A DNA stretch of 64,000 bases, from assembly GCA_905178155.1 (NCBI GenBank), contig CAJINV010000027.1, positions 61,697 to 125,696 of the forward strand, written 5' to 3'. Below, piece by piece: positions 62,298-64,000 of this stretch. This stretch comes from Amoebophrya sp. A120 (lineage: Eukaryota > Sar > Dinophyceae > Syndiniales > Amoebophryaceae). Numbering within the stretch: position 1 is the stretch's first letter; the number at the start of each line of letters is the position of its first letter. Position numbers and translations under genes: made by a program. The notes beneath the pieces were generated by a model that saw only the letters and a program-made list of their open reading frames with translations, was not told the DNA's origin and did not search any database.

Positions 62298-63958
62298 ATG
62301 ATCCGGTCCTCGTCGGGCAACAGATGGCTGCCGAAAGGCACGTCGGGGTTGTACTGGTGGCACCTGCACTGTATCCTGTTTCCCATCCTGTTCGACCTAG
62401 AAGCTGGTGCTGGTTGGTGCACAGCTAGTAAAAAATCGGTGAGCGTCGTTGAGGCCGCAGCTTCTATGGAGCAGGACAGACACTTCTCGAGCGAAGAGAA
62501 AGTATCGAGCTTGGCGCCCGCAATTGAACGTTCCTCGGAGCAGGGAAACGTCGCGTCGTCAATGGGATACGATCCTACGGACATTTGGGATCATCATCCT
62601 GTGAAGACGTCGAGCACGAGAGATACATGCGAAATTCGGTTTGAGCTGAAGGACTGGAAGGTGAAGCAGCAACTTCAATGGACTGCGGAGAGAGCGAACA
62701 CATCACGAGGACGAGCCTCACTCGTCGACCCGGGACCACAAGCCACCGCCGAAGCCGAAGCCCGGTCCGCGACGTGGCCAGGACCACAGATGGAGACGAG
62801 CACCCAACACTGGCTCTTGTCTGCGCTCGAAAAGAGGCGCGAGCGGTTTCACTTCTTGTCAGGGCGGCACTGGCTCCATGTTAACCCTGGAGTGTGGATA
62901 GAGAACAGCCGACATCTTTCACGGGAAACCAGTGTCTTCGACGGTCCCCCGAGACAGAGCGTTGTAATAAAAGTGGAGGATGATGAAGATGCCACTACAG
63001 TGTCAGTGAAATTCCAAAACCCAGCACTCATACGAGCAAGTGCAGCTGCCGCTTCTTTTTTAAACTCAACGCTGGCAGATTGGCGTTCCCTTCTTTTCCA
63101 GGATTTCGACGCAGGCCAGGCAGGATACATCTTTCTGGACAGAAGAAGAGCCGGGCTGGCATCGCCGACGATCACCTCACTGAAATCTTTGTGTCTTGTT
63201 TCTTCCAGAACCGCGCCTCGGTTCCTTCTGGGACGTACTGAAGCCGTTGTTCACCTTTTGGTTCAAAGAATCATCTCACCACTCTGGGAACTTGCCGATC
63301 TCCTGCTCCCGACAAGCTCAATACATGAGCTAATTTCGCAGCGCGGATGGGCAAACACGCAGCTCCGCCTGACCACACTGCTCGAAGGAAAACAAATCGA
63401 CCCTACGCAAGAAAAGGAAACAAATAGTCGGAAAGTAGAAGTCCAGGCTTCGCAGCTAATCGAAAGTGGCCGGGGGCGTCGGGGGGTGATCGATGCAGGC
63501 GGGCATGCGCATGGCGCGACGTTCCCTCGAAGCCTCGGCACTATCATCGCAAGGCTTCTCGAAATAGACTGGAACCAGGGAGATGAGTCGAACACGTCCG
63601 GAGCCGCGATTGGTGGTGCACGAGTCCGCCCCTTTGGGGACCCGGCATTTCTCCCGCTGGGAAAGCAGTTGTCGGCCTTGGATTTTGTTCGGCTGCACTT
63701 TTCTACAACAGAAGGGCGCTTTCTGAAATCGGCACTACCGTTTGGCACTTCTCTCGTCGATGGGTTCTCTTTCAGCGGGGCGGACTGCGATTTGAAAACT
63801 ACCGGTTTTCTGGAGGATAAAATTCCAATAAGATTTGGGCGAAGTAAACAGCAATACGTATTTGCAGTAACCTGCGATAAGATCCTCCGCGCAAAAGAAG
63901 TAGAGCACGACGGCGAGGAAAGCGGCTTGCGGACTCTCGGTGGTACTGCGCCAAGCGA
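62298..63958 (+). CDS. Paralogue of the first half of the 49-58 kb gene, runs off the window
   Basis: ATG at 62298-62300 (context GAAAAATGA) opens 553 codons without a stop, into a family B introner at 63959. Residues about 20-40 (GLYWWHLHCILFPILFDLEA) form a likely signal anchor, as in the 49-kb gene. Shared segments include TCEIRFELK / TCEIHFTLH, LADWRSLLFQDFDAGQAGY / LDDWRRLFFPDFESGQAGY, RIISPLWELA / RIVAPLWALA and FGDPAFLPLGKQLSALDF / FGEPAFLSVERQLEALDF. The introners of the 49-kb gene at 50170 and 51038 are absent from the matching places. The DUF4116-like part would lie beyond the window. The overlapping (-) ORFs here are shadows. Confidence 0.8.
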
Positions 63959-64000
63959 TATCCTGTGCAAAAGTATCGTACTCGTAGTAATTGCATTTGC
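63959..64000. mobile_element. Introner, family B, cut by the window edge
   Basis: It starts TATCCTGTGCAAAAGTATC then GTACTCG. Only the left 42 bp are inside the window. Confidence 0.8.

Noticed and set aside
62174-62584. 136-codon (-) ORF ending in an introner
   Set aside because: It looks protein-like for a short stretch, but the (+) frame from 62298 is open for 553 codons, is homologous to the 49-kb gene and has a good start codon.
63263-63970. 235-codon (-) ORF
   Set aside because: It is antisense to the homologous (+) coding region of the 62-kb gene.
20718-64000. A CRISPR array, because of the many short similar repeats
   Set aside because: The repeats are ends of dispersed elements with inverted partners, not evenly spaced direct repeats with unique spacers, and the genes are eukaryotic.

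Overview
The window is eukaryotic nuclear DNA from a gene-rich, intron-rich protist. Its coding sequence is cut by dozens of short, inverted-repeat-ended elements that behave as introns. They lack GT-AG ends and are flanked by about 5-bp direct repeats. Elements of this kind (introner elements with direct repeats, terminal inverted repeats and non-canonical splice sites) have been described in the parasitic dinoflagellate Amoebophrya (Syndiniales), and that is my best guess at the organism. This rests on intron style and gene style, not on a marker gene: there is no rRNA, tRNA or spliced leader here.

Layout. 3-1277 (+): 3' end of a gene with three introners. 1278-6985: no gene recognised; GC-rich repeats, a 12-bp minisatellite and a strong hairpin. 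6990-17545: a scrambled district of short (+) exons, a (-) strand Ser/Thr kinase (9162-10361) and a (+) paralogue of part of the big gene (10626-12237). In this district many introners are only half present, and nine same-orientation copies of a GC-rich 'G' repeat sit at the breaks. 17546-20717: little coding. 20718-40221 (+): one giant gene with 26 introners in 27 exons, predicted at 4249 aa with the frame kept at every junction. 40426-43528 (+): one or two genes with poorly resolved introns. About 44914-47651 (+): a membrane-protein gene with six introners. 49082-58038 (+): a 1912-aa gene with nine introners, DUF4116-like repeats and a transmembrane segment. 59518-60188 (+): a partial copy of that gene's 3' end. 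60830-61438 (-): an uncertain ORF. 62298 to the window end (+): a paralogue of the 5' half of the 49-kb gene, running off the edge.

The introners. I separate about 13 end-sequence families, named here A to O. A (ends TATCAAATGCAAAAATGTC), B (TATCCTGTGCAAAAG / TATGAACTGCAAAAG), C (TATCCTGAGTAAAAACG), D (TATCAAAAGGAAAAATCC), E (TATCGCGAGAAAAAAGTG) and F (TATGGAAGCGTCAGG) are the common ones; H, I, J, K, L, M and O are rarer. Almost all begin TATC or TATG and end GATA or CATA. Most have an A-tract about 10 nt in, and most carry several copies of TTTGTNATGC or its complement. Removing the element plus the 5 bp at its right end restores the reading frame at nearly every junction tested, on both strands. 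Internal evidence confirms insertion: a 96-nt tandem repeat in the 49-kb gene is intact in one copy and split by three elements in the other.

How the genes relate. No operon-like logic is seen. Several loci are paralogues of each other (20.7-40.2 kb and 11.2-12.2 kb; 49.1-58.0 kb, 59.5 kb and 62.3 kb), and introner positions differ between paralogues, which points to gain after duplication. No transposase gene is present, so the elements here look non-autonomous.
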